DNA of 64,000 nucleotides from Rhizobium sp. 11515TR (GTDB lineage: Bacteria > Pseudomonadota > Alphaproteobacteria > Rhizobiales > Rhizobiaceae), in NCBI RefSeq assembly GCF_002277895.1, contig NZ_CP022998.1, positions 2,957,501-3,021,500 on the forward strand, read 5' to 3'. The notes beneath the pieces were generated by a model. It was not told the origin of the DNA. It searched no databases and was given only the letters and a program-made list of their open reading frames with translations. Position numbers and translations under genes: made by a program. Below are positions 29,070-39,840 of the stretch, piece after piece (the stretch's first letter is position 1; every line of letters begins with the position of its first letter).

Positions 29070-29998
29070 GTATCCTGACCTGCTTTCTTCAAAGCCTTGT
29101 TTCTTGCATCGACTGCGGCCTGGCGACGAACTGCGGCATCCGGGGTTAACTCGATGGCGGTACGATCATCGATACGGAGATCGACGGCAGCGATATCGCG
29201 CTGCAAAAGATTTTGATCCCTGTCGAGTTTGGTCAGCCGCGCGAGCGCATCATCGATGTTGTCTTCCGGCAATTTGATGATCACGCCGTTATCCAGATAA
29301 AGATCCCAGCGGCGACCGGCGACACGCACGAAAGCCTTCACATGGCTGCGAACATCGGGCCACTTGGCAAATTGGTCGTCGATGGAGGCGGCTGCGGTTT
29401 CGGCATCACGCCCGACGAAGAGCGGTAGTTTTGCAAACTTGTTGTCGCGCAGCGGCGCAATCACGCTGCCGTCCTTCTGGATCAGAGAAAGCTCGGAACC
29501 ATGCTGCCAGATGGCATAGGCCTTGCGTTCCTTGAGCTTCACCTCGACAGTCCGCGGATAGACCTTGCGAACCTCGACATTCTGAACCCAGGGCAGGTTG
29601 GCGATCTTCTGGCGGGCCGCATCGGCATTAAGGGCAACAAGCGACGTCGTACCGTCGAGGCCAAGCAGCTGCAGGATCTCGATTTCCGAGGTCTCGTCAT
29701 TGCCGGAGACCTTTACATCCTCGATCGCAAAACCAGCGGCAGAAGTCGTCGCTTCCGCAACCGCCTGGGTATGACCGCCGACCGACATGCCATAAAGCCC
29801 GGTCGCAGCAAGGAGAACAAGGGTCGAGACAGTTCCCGTGTGAGCGGGGATGTTAATGCGACCCGAACCGAGACTGACCAGGAAGCGAACGGCGCGACGC
29901 AGCGGACGCGGCAGGACGAATGCGTCCTCGACGTCGTCGATGGCGAGCGGGACGCGATGACGGGACCGTCTCATATTTTTGACCGTCAGCGCAAACAA
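29066..29998 (-). CDS. ftsQ: cell division protein FtsQ
   Basis: Bitopic membrane protein bridging early and late divisome components. About 310 residues from a TTG start at 29998, chosen because GGAGG lies 7-8 bases upstream and (M)FALTVKN is like rhizobial FtsQ N-termini. GTG 30019 and ATG 29974 are alternatives. There is a cytoplasmic head with [14 protein letters not shown], one membrane helix ([15 protein letters not shown]), a POTRA domain ([20 protein letters not shown]) and the FtsQ domain ([23 protein letters not shown]). The start lies inside the last codons of ddlB, so its binding site is in ddlB coding sequence. Confidence 0.93.
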   Translation of the reverse strand: MFALTVKNMRRSRHRVPLAIDDVEDAFVLPRPLRRAVRFLVSLGSGRINIPAHTGTVSTLVLLAATGLYGMSVGGHTQAVAEATTSAAGFAIEDVKVSGNDETSEIEILQLLGLDGTTSLVALNADAARQKIANLPWVQNVEVRKVYPRTVEVKLKERKAYAIWQHGSELSLIQKDGSVIAPLRDNKFAKLPLFVGRDAETAAASIDDQFAKWPDVRSHVKAFVRVAGRRWDLYLDNGVIIKLPEDNIDDALARLTKLDRDQNLLQRDIAAVDLRIDDRTAIELTPDAAVRRQAAVDARNKALKKAGQDT

Positions 29999-30912
29999 GA
30001 CGCGTCCTCCACCATCCACCGGAGAAATTCACCAAAAGAGTAGCCGGCATGAGCGGCCATTTCAGGCACCAGGGAGGTAGGAGTCATGCCGGGCTGGGTA
30101 TTGATCTCCAACCAGACAAGTTCGCCCTCTTTGGAAAAGCGATCGTCAAAACGGAAGTCAGATCGACTAACGCCGCGGCAGCCGATAGCTTCATGCGCCC
30201 TTAACGATAATGTTTGTATCTTTTGGTAAAGATTCGGTGAAATTTCCGCTGGCAAGACATGTTTTGAACCACCCTTGGCGTACTTGGCGTCGTAATCATA
30301 GAAGCTGTGACCGAGCGGCACGATCTCGGTGACGCCGAGAACCTTGCCGTCCATGACACCACATGTCAGCTCACGCCCGTAGATATAACGCTCAACCAGA
30401 ACCTCATCGCCATAGCGCCATTCGGCAGAAGTAACGATCTGCGGCGGATGCGCCTGATCCTCCTTGACGATCACGACACCGAAGCTCGATCCCTCGCGCA
30501 CCGGCTTGACGACATAGGGCGGCTTCATCGGGTGTTCGCCGACAATTGCGAAACGATCCATGACGATCGAGCTGGCAACCGGGATACCTGCGGCGGCAGC
30601 CACCGTCTTCGCGCGCGACTTGTCCATCGCAAGAGCAGAGGCAAGCACGCCGGAATGCGTATAGGGAATCTGCAGATATTCCAGAATGCCCTGAATGGTG
30701 CCGTCTTCGCCGAAGGGACCATGCAGCGCATTGAAGACGACATCCGGCTTCAGCTCAGCCAAGCGGCTCGCGACATCATGATCGACATCGACACGGGTAA
30801 CCTGGAAGCCTTCCGCTTCGAGGGCATCGGCACATGCCTTTCCCGAGGAAAGGCTGACAGGCCTCTCCGAGGAAAATCCGCCCAAAAGGACAGCCACATG
30901 CTTGCCACCCAT
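29986..30912 (-). CDS. ddlB: D-alanine-D-alanine ligase
   Basis: ATP-grasp ligase making the D-Ala-D-Ala dipeptide for the peptidoglycan stem; cytoplasmic. 308 residues from ATG 30912 ([24 protein letters not shown]); an ATG six codons upstream is less likely. Family segments are [15 protein letters not shown], the ATP-grasp lysine region [26 protein letters not shown] and [19 protein letters not shown] (metal-ligand Glu/Asn). Its 3' end overlaps ftsQ by 13 bases. In this genome the gene is separated from murB by aqpZ and a transporter. Confidence 0.97.
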   Translation of the reverse strand: MGGKHVAVLLGGFSSERPVSLSSGKACADALEAEGFQVTRVDVDHDVASRLAELKPDVVFNALHGPFGEDGTIQGILEYLQIPYTHSGVLASALAMDKSRAKTVAAAAGIPVASSIVMDRFAIVGEHPMKPPYVVKPVREGSSFGVVIVKEDQAHPPQIVTSAEWRYGDEVLVERYIYGRELTCGVMDGKVLGVTEIVPLGHSFYDYDAKYAKGGSKHVLPAEISPNLYQKIQTLSLRAHEAIGCRGVSRSDFRFDDRFSKEGELVWLEINTQPGMTPTSLVPEMAAHAGYSFGEFLRWMVEDASCLR

Positions 30913-31158
30913 TAATACCCCCGACTTCACGGTCTCTACTTTGCGTTTGCAGGGCCTCGCCTAACCGCGATTCTCGCCCCGTTTTCAATAGGCCGATTAG
31001 AACGACATTAAGGTTAATGAAGCGTTTACTTTCGTTAACTTTCCGCCGCCCTGGCGATGGCCGAATGCTTCGAATCAAACCGACTTAAAGAATTCTGCCA
31101 TTGGAATCATGGAGTTGCTACTTTTGAAATCACTACATTTAGATTTTTTTAAACAATA

Positions 31159-31188
31159 AGCCCCGCATCGAGCGCTCGATGCGGGGCT
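31159..31188 (-). terminator. intrinsic terminator after aqpZ
   Basis: A 30-bp perfect palindrome centred on AGCGCT (outer arms AGCCCCGCATCGAG / CTCGATGCGGGGCT). On the minus strand it is followed by TATTGTTT, and it lies 25 bases after the aqpZ stop. The surrounding stretch 30913-31212 has no gene. Confidence 0.82.
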
Positions 31189-31212
31189 GTCGCCATTAAA
31201 TTGAGGCCGAGA

Positions 31213-31899
31213 TTATTCGCTGTCGTCGACCAGTTTCCAGACGAGTCCGCCCAACGCTCCGCCGACGATGGGTGCGACCCAGAACAGCCAAAGCTGTTGC
31301 AGAGCCCAACCGCCGACGAATAGGGCTTGCCCCGTCGAACGGGCCGGATTGACCGACGTGTTGGTAATCGGAATCGAGATCAGATGGATCAGCGTCAGCG
31401 CCAGGCCGATGGCGATCGGCGCGAAGCCGGCCGGCACCTTGCTGCTCGTCGAACCCAGAATCACGACCAGGAAGAACAGCGTCAGCACGATCTCGGCCAC
31501 CAATGCCGACACCGTGGAATAGCCGCCGGGAGAATGTTCCCCATAGCCGTTCGCCGCAAAGCCACCGAGCTGGAAATCAGCCTTGCCGCTTGCGATCAGA
31601 TAGAGCACGGCCGCGGCAACAATGGCGCCGATGACCTGCGCGATAATATAGGGAATGAGCTGCCCGCCGGGAAAGCGGCCAGCCACCGTCAGGCCGACCG
31701 AGACGGCCGGATTGAAGTGCCCTCCTGATATGCCGCCGACGGCAAAAGCCATGGTCAGCACAGTCAGACCGAACGCAAAGGCAACACCTAGAAAACCGAT
31801 ACCGAGGCTCGGAAAGGCTGCTGCGAAGATCGCACTGCCGCAGCCGCCGAATACGAGCCAAAACGTCCCAAGAAACTCAGCGATGAGTTTTTTCTGCAT
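31213..31899 (-). CDS. aqpZ: aquaporin Z
   Basis: Water channel of the inner membrane: 228 residues, six helices. Both pore motifs are present as HFNPAVS and SVNPARS. The selectivity filter pattern, a helix-2 Phe, His in helix 5 ([11 protein letters not shown]) and Arg after the second NPA, fits a water-selective AqpZ rather than a glycerol facilitator. GAGGAGAAGGG directly precedes ATG 31899. The gene sits inside the dcw cluster between murB and ddlB, divergent from the MHS transporter, which suggests its own promoter in 31900-32154. Confidence 0.95.
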   Translation of the reverse strand: MQKKLIAEFLGTFWLVFGGCGSAIFAAAFPSLGIGFLGVAFAFGLTVLTMAFAVGGISGGHFNPAVSVGLTVAGRFPGGQLIPYIIAQVIGAIVAAAVLYLIASGKADFQLGGFAANGYGEHSPGGYSTVSALVAEIVLTLFFLVVILGSTSSKVPAGFAPIAIGLALTLIHLISIPITNTSVNPARSTGQALFVGGWALQQLWLFWVAPIVGGALGGLVWKLVDDSE

Positions 31900-32154
31900 G
31901 AAACCCTTCTCCTCAGCCCGCAATCCAAGCGAGAATCGGCCATTGGTGAAAAAGATTCCGGTAAGGACTCGCCGGAGCACGCCTCTCCAACAACAAACGC
32001 CCGCCTGATTGCTCACGAATCAACAATTACGGCAAAATAATAGCACGCAACCGCTGATTTCTTGCGCAGTTAACGTTTGCGTTGAACAAAAATTACGCTA
32101 AGGACAATTTTTATCCGCTAAGCGCACCTTAGCATCCTCTGAAATGGTGGGAAC

Positions 32155-33486
32155 ATGACTGACGCGATATCTCCTTTATCGCCGACCCCCTCGTCATCGA
32201 ACAATGCTGTTGCGAATTCCCCGGCACGTGTTCTGATCGCGAGCCTCATCGGCACAACGATCGAATTTTTCGATTTCTATGTTTATGCAACGGCGGCGGT
32301 GATCGTCTTCCCGAAGCTGTTCTTCCCGGCAAGCGATCCGACGTCCGCTACCCTGCAGTCCTTCGCGACCTTCTCCATCGCCTTCTTCGCGCGCCCGATC
32401 GGCGCGATGATCTTCGGTCATTTCGGGGACCGGATCGGCCGTAAGGCGACACTGGTTGCGGCTCTGATGACCATGGGGCTCTCGACGGTAGTGATCGGTA
32501 TGCTGCCGACCTATGAGTCGATCGGCGTCCTCGCACCGATTCTGCTGGCGCTTTGCCGCCTCGGCCAGGGTCTTGGCCTCGGCGGCGAATGGGGCGGCGC
32601 TGTCTTGCTGGCGACGGAAAATGCACCGGAAGGCAAGCGCAGCTGGTATGCCATGTTCCCGCAGCTTGGCGCACCCATCGGCTTCATCCTTTCGGCAGGT
32701 CTTTTCCTCATTCTGCGCGAGAGCATGGCGGATGCGGATTTCCTCAACTACGGCTGGCGCGTTCCCTTCCTGATCAGCATCGTGCTGGTCGCCGTTGGTC
32801 TGTATGTCCGCCTGAAGATCACCGAAACGCCGGAGTTCCAGCGCGCCATCGAGAAGGAAGAGCGAGTTTCCGTTCCGATCGCCGTCATCTTCCGCTCGCA
32901 CTTCCGCAGCCTGATTCTCGGCACCATCATCGCGGTGGCGACGTTCGTGCTGTTCTATCTGATGACGGCATTCACCCTGAGCTGGGGCACCCGCCCCCCG
33001 GGCAATGGTCCGCTTCCGGCCGGCCTCGGCTACTCCCAGGGCCAGTTCCTCGTCGTTCAGCTCGTCGGCGTTGTCTTCTTCGGCCTGATGATCCCGGTCT
33101 CGGGCCTGTTGTCGGACCGCTATTCGCGCCGTCTGGTTCTTATCCTAACGACGATCGGCATCCTCGTCTTCGGCCTGTTCTACTCGTCGCTGCTGACGGC
33201 CGGCCTTGCCGGCGCTTTCGCCTGCTCGATCATCGGTCTTGCCCTCATGGGCTTTACCTATGGCCCGATCGGCGCAGCTCTGGCTGCACCCTTCCCGACC
33301 ACGGTGCGCTATACCGGCGCTTCGATGACCTTCAATCTCGGCGGCATCGTCGGCGCGTCCCTGGCACCCTACATCGCCACATCGCTCGCGACCAATTATG
33401 GCCTCGTCTATGTCGGCTACTACCTCGCCGGCGCAGCGGTACTCTCGCTGATCGGCATCCTGCTCTCGGGCAACGACGAAGTCTGA
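32155..33486 (+). CDS. MFS transporter, metabolite:H+ symporter (MHS) family
   Basis: Inner-membrane proton symporter of the MHS branch (ProP, KgtP, ShiA relatives). 443 residues, 12 helices. The N-terminal signature is GTTIEFFDFYVYATAAVIVFPKLFF, the loop 2-3 motif GHFGDRIGRKATL, and LGLGGEWGGAVLLATENAP is typical of the family. The closing part has FPTTVRYTGASMTFNLGGIVGASLAPYIA. The substrate could be a carboxylate, shikimate or betaine and cannot be read from sequence. It is the only plus-strand gene within the dcw stretch and ends at a strong terminator. Confidence 0.92.
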   Translation: MTDAISPLSPTPSSSNNAVANSPARVLIASLIGTTIEFFDFYVYATAAVIVFPKLFFPASDPTSATLQSFATFSIAFFARPIGAMIFGHFGDRIGRKATLVAALMTMGLSTVVIGMLPTYESIGVLAPILLALCRLGQGLGLGGEWGGAVLLATENAPEGKRSWYAMFPQLGAPIGFILSAGLFLILRESMADADFLNYGWRVPFLISIVLVAVGLYVRLKITETPEFQRAIEKEERVSVPIAVIFRSHFRSLILGTIIAVATFVLFYLMTAFTLSWGTRPPGNGPLPAGLGYSQGQFLVVQLVGVVFFGLMIPVSGLLSDRYSRRLVLILTTIGILVFGLFYSSLLTAGLAGAFACSIIGLALMGFTYGPIGAALAAPFPTTVRYTGASMTFNLGGIVGASLAPYIATSLATNYGLVYVGYYLAGAAVLSLIGILLSGNDEV

Positions 33487-33507
33487 GAGAACAGGCATAA
33501 CCAATTG

Positions 33508-33536
33508 AAAAGGCCGGGTAAAGACCCGGCCTTTTT
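33508..33536 (+). terminator. intrinsic terminator after the MHS transporter
   Basis: Stem AAGGCCGGGT / ACCCGGCCTT with an AAAG loop and a following T-run. It lies between the convergent transporter and murB stops, so it could also stop leftward transcription from murB. Confidence 0.9.
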
Positions 33537-33578
33537 GTTGAATCATTTTATGAAGATGACACCGATTGCAGTGGGAAC

Positions 33579-34553
33579 CTACTCCGTGGTCACACCCTGG
33601 AACGGGCGGACTTCCCGGCCCGGCATGAAGTTCCCGAGGCGCTTGATTTCCCACTCCAGCTTGATGCCGGACTTTTCGAAAACCTCGCGGCGCACCTGCT
33701 CGCCGAGATATTCCAGATCGTAGCCCGTCGCCTGCTCCATGTTGATCATGAAGTTGCAATGCAGCGACGACATCTGGGCGCCACCGATAACCAGACCACG
33801 GCAACCCGCCTCGTCGATCAGCTTCCATGCGGAGAAACCATCCGGATTCTTGAAGGTTGAACCACCGGTCTTCTCGCGTACCGGCTGCACCGTTTCACGA
33901 TGAGCGCGCACTGCATCCATCTCGGTGCGAATCTTGGCACGATCCTCCGGATAACCTTCGAAAAGGACATGCGTGAAGATCAGATCTTCAGATGCATCGG
34001 AATGGCGGTAGCTGTACCCCATCTCGGCATTGGTCAGCACGTGCTTGTCGCCCTTGCGGTCGACTGCATGCACCTCGATGACGCGCTCACGGGTTTCGGC
34101 GCCATTGGCGCCCGCATTCATCCGCGCAGCACCACCGATGCTCCCGGGAATGCCGTAATAGAAATGGAAACCGCCGATGCTGTTGTCCATTGCCATGGCT
34201 GCGACATGCTTGTCCGGGCAGATCGCACCGGCTAGGATGCGGTTTTCACCGGCAAGCTCGACCGAACCGAAGCCCTTGGCCGAAAGCCTGAGGACAACAC
34301 CCGGAATGCCGCCATCACGCACCAATATGTTCGAACCCACGCCGACGACGGTGAGCGGCACGTCTTCCGGCAGGATCTTCAGGAACGTGATGAGATCGTC
34401 CGCGTCATGCGGCTGGAACATCAGTTCAGCCAGCCCGCCGGCGCGGAACCACGTCACACGATCCATCGGCGCGTCCGGCGTCAGCCGTCCCCTGATGTCC
34501 TTTACACCGTCGCCGAGCGACGCCAGAAGCTTTTCCCCATCTACTTGTTTCAT
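33579..34553 (-). CDS. murB: UDP-N-acetylenolpyruvoylglucosamine reductase
   Basis: FAD- and NADPH-dependent reduction of enolpyruvyl-UDP-GlcNAc to UDP-MurNAc; cytoplasmic. 324 residues. FAD-binding segments are [14 protein letters not shown] and [14 protein letters not shown]. The catalytic region is [20 protein letters not shown], with Ser in [18 protein letters not shown]. The start overlaps the murC stop by ATGA. It is the last mur gene before the inserted transporter/aquaporin pair. Confidence 0.97.
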   Translation of the reverse strand: MKQVDGEKLLASLGDGVKDIRGRLTPDAPMDRVTWFRAGGLAELMFQPHDADDLITFLKILPEDVPLTVVGVGSNILVRDGGIPGVVLRLSAKGFGSVELAGENRILAGAICPDKHVAAMAMDNSIGGFHFYYGIPGSIGGAARMNAGANGAETRERVIEVHAVDRKGDKHVLTNAEMGYSYRHSDASEDLIFTHVLFEGYPEDRAKIRTEMDAVRAHRETVQPVREKTGGSTFKNPDGFSAWKLIDEAGCRGLVIGGAQMSSLHCNFMINMEQATGYDLEYLGEQVRREVFEKSGIKLEWEIKRLGNFMPGREVRPFQGVTTE

Positions 34554-35965
34554 GCGGACTTACCCGAGAGGCCTTCCAATTCCTTTGGCAATGATGCTGC
34601 CCAATATGTGATGCTACCAGCCCCCAACAGAACCACAAAATCCCCTGGTTGCGCAATCTCTGCAACCATGGCGGTAAGATCTTCCTGTGAAGGTAGATAA
34701 CGTGCATCGCGATGACCGCCGGCCTTGATACGCGAAACCAGCGTCTGCGAATCAACGCCCTCGATCGCATCTTCCCCGGCGGCATAGACGGGCGCCAGGA
34801 AGATACTGTCGGCATCGTTGAAGCAAGCCGCGAATTCCTCGAAGAGGCTCGAAAGGCGCGTGTAGCGATGTGGTTGATGAACGGCGATGATGCGGCCCCT
34901 GCAGGCCTCACGCGCAGCCTTCAGCACCGCCTTGATTTCAACGGGATGATGGCCGTAGTCGTCGAAGACCTTGACCCCGTTCCATTCGCCGGTCAGCGTG
35001 AAGCGGCGCTTGACACCGCCGAAGGATGCAAGGCCCTTGGCGATCGCCTCACTGGAAATCCCCAGCCGGTTGGCAACCGCAACAGCAGCCGTCGCATTGG
35101 AAATATTGTGGCGGCCCGGCATCGGCATGATGAGATCCTTGATCTGGATCACCTTGCCGGTGCGGCGTCTGCGGATCTCGATATCGAACAGCGAACGCGT
35201 GCCATCGATCCGCACATTGGAGAAACGCACGTCGGCCTGCGGATTCTCGCCATAGGTGATGACCTTGCGGTCCTCGATGCGGCTAACCAGCGACTGCACT
35301 TCCGGATGGTCGATACACATGACGCCGAAGCCGTAGAACGGCACATTCTCGACGAACTGTCGGAAAGCGGCGCGCACGGCATCGAAATTGCCGTAATGAT
35401 CGAGATGTTCCGGATCGATATTGGTGACGACGGCAACATCCGCCGGCAGTTTCAGGAAGGTGCCATCCGACTCGTCTGCCTCGACCACCATCCACTCGCC
35501 CTCACCCATGCGCGCATTGGTGCCATAGGCGTTGATGATACCGCCATTGATGACAGTGGGATCAAGGCCGCCGGCTTCGAGCAACGTCGCCACGAGCGAC
35601 GTCGTCGTCGTCTTGCCATGCGTGCCGCCGATGGCAATCGCGTTGCGAAAGCGCATCAATTCGGCAAGCATTTCGGCACGGCGCACCACCGGCAGCAGCT
35701 TTTCGCGGGCGGCGGCGAGTTCCGGATTGCTCTTCTTGATGGCGGTGGAGACAACGACGACTTCGGCATCACCGAGGTTTTCAGCCTTGTGACCGATATG
35801 GACCGGGATGCCCTTGTCGCGCAGCCGCTGAACGTTGGCGCTTTCCGATTGATCGGAACCCTGTACGCGATGGCCGAGGTTATGCAGAACCTCGGCAATG
35901 CCGCTCATTCCGATGCCTCCGATACCGATAAAATGCACAAGGCCGATTGCCTTCGGCAGCTTCAT
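34550..35965 (-). CDS. murC: UDP-N-acetylmuramate-L-alanine ligase
   Basis: ATP-dependent addition of L-alanine to UDP-MurNAc, the first stem-peptide step; cytoplasmic. 471 residues. The N-terminal UDP-binding loop is [18 protein letters not shown], the P-loop [19 protein letters not shown], and the conserved central segments are [31 protein letters not shown] and [14 protein letters not shown]. It overlaps murG and murB by 4 bases each. Confidence 0.98.
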   Translation of the reverse strand: MKLPKAIGLVHFIGIGGIGMSGIAEVLHNLGHRVQGSDQSESANVQRLRDKGIPVHIGHKAENLGDAEVVVVSTAIKKSNPELAAAREKLLPVVRRAEMLAELMRFRNAIAIGGTHGKTTTTSLVATLLEAGGLDPTVINGGIINAYGTNARMGEGEWMVVEADESDGTFLKLPADVAVVTNIDPEHLDHYGNFDAVRAAFRQFVENVPFYGFGVMCIDHPEVQSLVSRIEDRKVITYGENPQADVRFSNVRIDGTRSLFDIEIRRRRTGKVIQIKDLIMPMPGRHNISNATAAVAVANRLGISSEAIAKGLASFGGVKRRFTLTGEWNGVKVFDDYGHHPVEIKAVLKAAREACRGRIIAVHQPHRYTRLSSLFEEFAACFNDADSIFLAPVYAAGEDAIEGVDSQTLVSRIKAGGHRDARYLPSQEDLTAMVAEIAQPGDFVVLLGAGSITYWAASLPKELEGLSGKSA

Positions 35966-37083
35966 GCGCCTGCCCCCTTGAATTGCTGAATTGAACGTCC
36001 CGCGGCAATAGCCTCAACCATGTCGGCAAGCAAGTTTGCCGCATCCGGCTTGCCGGCCTGCTTGGCTGATGCAGCCATCTTTGCGAGCTTTTCCGGCATG
36101 GTCATGGCGCCGCGCAGGATGGTGGAAAGTTTCTCCGGCGTCAGTTCCGACTGCGCGATGACCTTGACGCCGCCGGTAGCCGCGAGAGCCGCCGCATTGG
36201 CCGCCTGATCGTGGTCGAGCGCATGCGGATAGGGAACCAGGATCGCCGGGCGTCCGATAACTGCAAGCTCGGAAACGGTGGATGCACCGGAGCGGCAGAG
36301 AACCAGATGCGCAGCACCGATACGCTCCGCCATGTCATTGAAGAACGGCGCGACATCGGCGCCCATATCAAGCTTTCTCGTGCAGCTGTTGACCGTCTCC
36401 ATATCCTCGGGGCGCACCTGCTGGGTGATCCGCAGGCGCTTTCGTAGCGGCTCCTCAAGCAAGCTGATCGCCGTGGGAACGGCCTTGGAGAAATACTGCG
36501 CCCCCTGGCTGCCGCCGAAGACGACAAGGTTGAACGGATCTTCCGGACCAGATGGCACATAGGGGCGTTTTGCTGCTTCGATGACGGCCGGGCGCACGGG
36601 ATTGCCCGTGGTCACCGTCTTCTCGGCAAACGCGCCGTTTTCCGTGAGGAAGCCGCCGGCAATCGCACGCACGCGTGTCGCCAGCATCTTGTTGGCGCGA
36701 CCCATGACGGCATTCTGCTCGTGCAGCATGGACGGCACGCCCATGCGCGTCGCCGCCAGAAGCGGGGGAACCGTGGGATAGCCGCCGAAGCCGACGACGC
36801 AGACGGGCTTGATACGCTGGATCAGCTTGCGCGCTGCACGCATGCCGGTCCATAGCGTCCAGAGGGCCTGCGCAACCTTTAATGGGTTCTTCGAGCCGAT
36901 GGTTGCCGAGGGCACGACATGGATCTCGTCGGCCGGGAATTTGCCGGCATAGCGTTCGGCACGGCTGTCGGTGACGAGGTGCACGGAATAGCCGCGCTCC
37001 TTCAGCTTATAGGCCAATGCTTCGGCCGGAAACACGTGACCGCCGGTACCGCCGGCGGCAAGAAGGACAATGCCTTTACTCAT
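35962..37083 (-). CDS. murG: lipid II synthase (MurG GlcNAc transferase)
   Basis: GT28 glycosyltransferase adding GlcNAc to lipid I at the cytoplasmic face of the inner membrane. 373 residues. The glycine loop is [18 protein letters not shown], the second motif is [17 protein letters not shown] with [13 protein letters not shown], and the donor-binding segment is [40 protein letters not shown]. It overlaps murC by 4 bases. A 181-base gap to ftsW holds no gene that I can support, although a frame is open there. Confidence 0.98.
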   Translation of the reverse strand: MSKGIVLLAAGGTGGHVFPAEALAYKLKERGYSVHLVTDSRAERYAGKFPADEIHVVPSATIGSKNPLKVAQALWTLWTGMRAARKLIQRIKPVCVVGFGGYPTVPPLLAATRMGVPSMLHEQNAVMGRANKMLATRVRAIAGGFLTENGAFAEKTVTTGNPVRPAVIEAAKRPYVPSGPEDPFNLVVFGGSQGAQYFSKAVPTAISLLEEPLRKRLRITQQVRPEDMETVNSCTRKLDMGADVAPFFNDMAERIGAAHLVLCRSGASTVSELAVIGRPAILVPYPHALDHDQAANAAALAATGGVKVIAQSELTPEKLSTILRGAMTMPEKLAKMAASAKQAGKPDAANLLADMVEAIAAGRSIQQFKGAGA

Positions 37084-37264
37084 GATTTTCGCTCCCGCGA
37101 ATACCCCACTACTCGGGGCATCTCCCTAATATAGGAAGCCGCCCCGACCGCGTCATCGGCGCGGGCCAAGCCCCCCTCATAGACCGGCGCTTCGGGAAAA
37201 GCGACCGGAGAATGAAGAGCAGACAGGAGATATGAGGAGCAGATGGCCGGTAGTCCCAAGACGA

Positions 37265-38419
37265 TCACTCCGCCGGCAAACCGTGCGTCACGCGGAACAT
37301 GGTCCGATCCTGCGCACGCTTTTCCGGCCTGTGACGCGTCAGCGCTAGAATGAAGCCCGCCGTCACGCAGATCGCGGTCATCGACGAACCGCCGTAGGAG
37401 ATCAGCGGCAGCGTCATGCCCTTGGCCGGCAGTAGCTGCAGGTTCACGCCGATGTTGATGATCGACTGAATGCCGATCTGCAGCACCAGACCGGCGACGG
37501 CAAAACGGTTGAAGTCGTTCTTCTCCTTGTAGGCATGCGACAGGCCACGCAGCACGAGGAAGGCGAAGATCAGCACGAGCACGATGCAGAAGATGGCGCC
37601 GAACTCTTCGGCCGCCACCGAGAAGATGAAGTCGGTATGGGCGTCCGGAATGATACGCTTGACGATGCCCTCGCCAGGACCGACGCCGAACCAGTTGCCA
37701 TGGACGATCGCTTCCTTGGCGGTGTCGACCTGGAACGTATCGCCCTCGCCCGTCAGGAACTTGTTCACGCGTTGCGCCACGTGATCGAAGACATAATAAG
37801 CGGTGACGAAACCGCCCGCGCCGAGACCACCGAGCACGATGATCCACAGCCAGGGCATGCCGGCCATGAAGAACATGCCGCCCCAGACGGCGGTCGTCAG
37901 GATCGTCTGGCCAAGGTCAGGTTGCGCAACGAGCAAGGCGACGACGATGCCAAAGAGGATGATAGCGAAGAGATTGCCGGGAATCTCCGGCTGGCGCGCA
38001 TGTTCGGAAAACAGCCAGGCGCATACGACGACGAAAGCCGGCTTCATGAATTCCGAAGGCTGGATCGACAAGGCCGCGATATTCACCCAGCGCCGCGAGC
38101 CCTTGACCTCGATGCCGAAGAAAAGCGCGAAAAGCATCATCGCCAGCGACACGATCAGCAGGATGACGGCGGTCCTTCGCACCTGCCTGGGCGTCATGAA
38201 GGAAATGCCGATCATCGCCGCGATCGCCGGAATGAGGAACAGGGCGTGGCGCTTGACGAAGTGGAACGGCTCAAGCCCGATACGCTCCGCCACCGCTGGC
38301 GAAGCCGCGAAGGACAGCATGAAGCCGATGCCGATCAAGAGGATGAAAAGGGCGAGAAACACGCGGTCGATGGTCCAGAACCATTCGGCCAAGGCCCCAC
38401 GTTCAACGCGGCTTACCAT
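37265..38419 (-). CDS. ftsW: SEDS peptidoglycan polymerase FtsW
   Basis: Septal peptidoglycan glycosyltransferase of the SEDS family, working with FtsI. 384 residues, ten hydrophobic helices. Conserved segments are WVNIAALSIQPSEFMKPAFVVVCAWLF, LLVAQPDLGQTILTTAVWGGMFF (catalytic Asp region) and GEGIVKRIIPDAHTDFIFSVAAEEFGAI. The C-terminal part has MTLPLISYGGSSMTAICVTAGFIL. The start lies immediately after the murD stop. Confidence 0.97.
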   Translation of the reverse strand: MVSRVERGALAEWFWTIDRVFLALFILLIGIGFMLSFAASPAVAERIGLEPFHFVKRHALFLIPAIAAMIGISFMTPRQVRRTAVILLIVSLAMMLFALFFGIEVKGSRRWVNIAALSIQPSEFMKPAFVVVCAWLFSEHARQPEIPGNLFAIILFGIVVALLVAQPDLGQTILTTAVWGGMFFMAGMPWLWIIVLGGLGAGGFVTAYYVFDHVAQRVNKFLTGEGDTFQVDTAKEAIVHGNWFGVGPGEGIVKRIIPDAHTDFIFSVAAEEFGAIFCIVLVLIFAFLVLRGLSHAYKEKNDFNRFAVAGLVLQIGIQSIINIGVNLQLLPAKGMTLPLISYGGSSMTAICVTAGFILALTRHRPEKRAQDRTMFRVTHGLPAE

Positions 38420-38420
38420 A

Positions 38421-39833
38421 TCATTTGCCTCCAGTTGCTGAACCGATCAGCATGGTGACGCCATCGATCGCAGCGACATAGCTGACGAAGGCGTCGCCTC
38501 TGACCTCGAAATTCTTATACTGATCGAAGCTTGCGCAAGCCGGTGACAGCATCACCGCCGCGGACTCCCGTTCATCCCTATCCGCGTCCGCGGCAGCATG
38601 TGCCACGGCGCGTTCCAGCGTGCCGGAAATCTCGTAAGGAACCTGATCGCCGAGCGTCGCCGCAAAGGCGGGTGCCGCCTCACCGATCAGATAGGCCTTG
38701 GCGATACGCGGAAAGAGCGGCGCCAGACTGGTGATGCCACCCTCCTTCGGCAGACCGCCCGCGATCCAGTAGATATTTTCGTAGCTCGAAAGCGCAGGCG
38801 CGGCCGCATCCGCATTGGTCGCCTTGGAATCGTTGACGAAGACAACCCGGCCGCGCTTTCCCACAGGCTGCATGCGATGCTTGAGGCCGGGGAAGGATTT
38901 TAGTCCGGCCCGGATCTCCTCCGCGGAAACGCCGACGGCGAGGCAGGCGGCAATTGCTGCGGCTGCGTTCTGTGCGTTATGGCCGCCGCGCAAGGTCTGG
39001 ATACCGTCAAGATCGGCAATCTCGCTTGCCGCACCGTTCGATGCATTCAGGATGCGGCTGCCCTCGGCATAGAGACCATCCGCCAGCGCATGCCGGCGCG
39101 AAATTCGCGTGACCTTGCCGCCGGCTCGCTCGATACGGTCGGCGATCAGGGAGGAATAGCTGTCGTCGACGCCGACGACTGCGACATCACTGCCCGCGAC
39201 AAGCCGCTCCTTGATGTCAGCATAGTGCTGCATCGTGCCATGGCGATCGAGATGATCGGGCGTCAGGTTCAGCAGAATGCCGGCGGACGGGTTGAGCGTC
39301 GGCGCCAGATCGATCTGATAGGAGGAGCACTCGACGACGTAGAAACGTCCGGACTTCGGCGGATCGAGCGTCAGCACCGCCGTACCGATATTGCCGCCGA
39401 GCTGCGTGTCACGCCCGCTCGATTGCAGGATATGGGCGATCAGCGCCGTCGTCGTCGATTTGCCGTTCGTTCCGGTAATGGCGATGAACGGGCAATCCGG
39501 CGCATGCGCCCGCCGCTCCCTCACGAAAAGCTCGACATCACCGACAATCTCAACACCGGCGGCATGGGCAAGATCGACGGTCCAGTGCGGCTTCGGGTGC
39601 GTCAGCGGCACGCCGGGCGACAAAACGAAAACCGATAGGCCGTTCCAGTCGATCGTCCTCAGATCGGCGACCGCGATCCCTTCCGCAGCAGCCTTCGCCA
39701 CGCTATCCGGATTGTCGTCCCAGGCCGTCACATCGGCGCCTCCGGCAACGAGCGCGCGCGCCGTGGCAAAGCCGGAGCCGCCAAGGCCGAAGAGAGCGAC
39801 CTTCTTTCCGTTCAGCGTGGAGACTGATATCAT
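38421..39833 (-). CDS. murD: UDP-MurNAc-L-Ala-D-Glu ligase
   Basis: Adds D-glutamate to UDP-MurNAc-L-Ala with ATP; cytoplasmic. 470 residues. The N-terminal Rossmann region is [19 protein letters not shown], the P-loop is [19 protein letters not shown], the conserved [23 protein letters not shown] includes a metal-site His, and the C-terminal domain has [17 protein letters not shown]. It lies 7 bases after the mraY stop and just before ftsW. Confidence 0.98.
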   Translation of the reverse strand: MISVSTLNGKKVALFGLGGSGFATARALVAGGADVTAWDDNPDSVAKAAAEGIAVADLRTIDWNGLSVFVLSPGVPLTHPKPHWTVDLAHAAGVEIVGDVELFVRERRAHAPDCPFIAITGTNGKSTTTALIAHILQSSGRDTQLGGNIGTAVLTLDPPKSGRFYVVECSSYQIDLAPTLNPSAGILLNLTPDHLDRHGTMQHYADIKERLVAGSDVAVVGVDDSYSSLIADRIERAGGKVTRISRRHALADGLYAEGSRILNASNGAASEIADLDGIQTLRGGHNAQNAAAAIAACLAVGVSAEEIRAGLKSFPGLKHRMQPVGKRGRVVFVNDSKATNADAAAPALSSYENIYWIAGGLPKEGGITSLAPLFPRIAKAYLIGEAAPAFAATLGDQVPYEISGTLERAVAHAAADADRDERESAAVMLSPACASFDQYKNFEVRGDAFVSYVAAIDGVTMLIGSATGGK

Positions 39834-39840
39834 CGAGGCC

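Noticed and set aside
37080..37847. 255-codon minus-strand frame across the murG-ftsW gap
   Set aside because: Mostly inside ftsW in another frame, Arg/Gly-rich, and without family similarity. The 181-base gap alone shows no coding signal.
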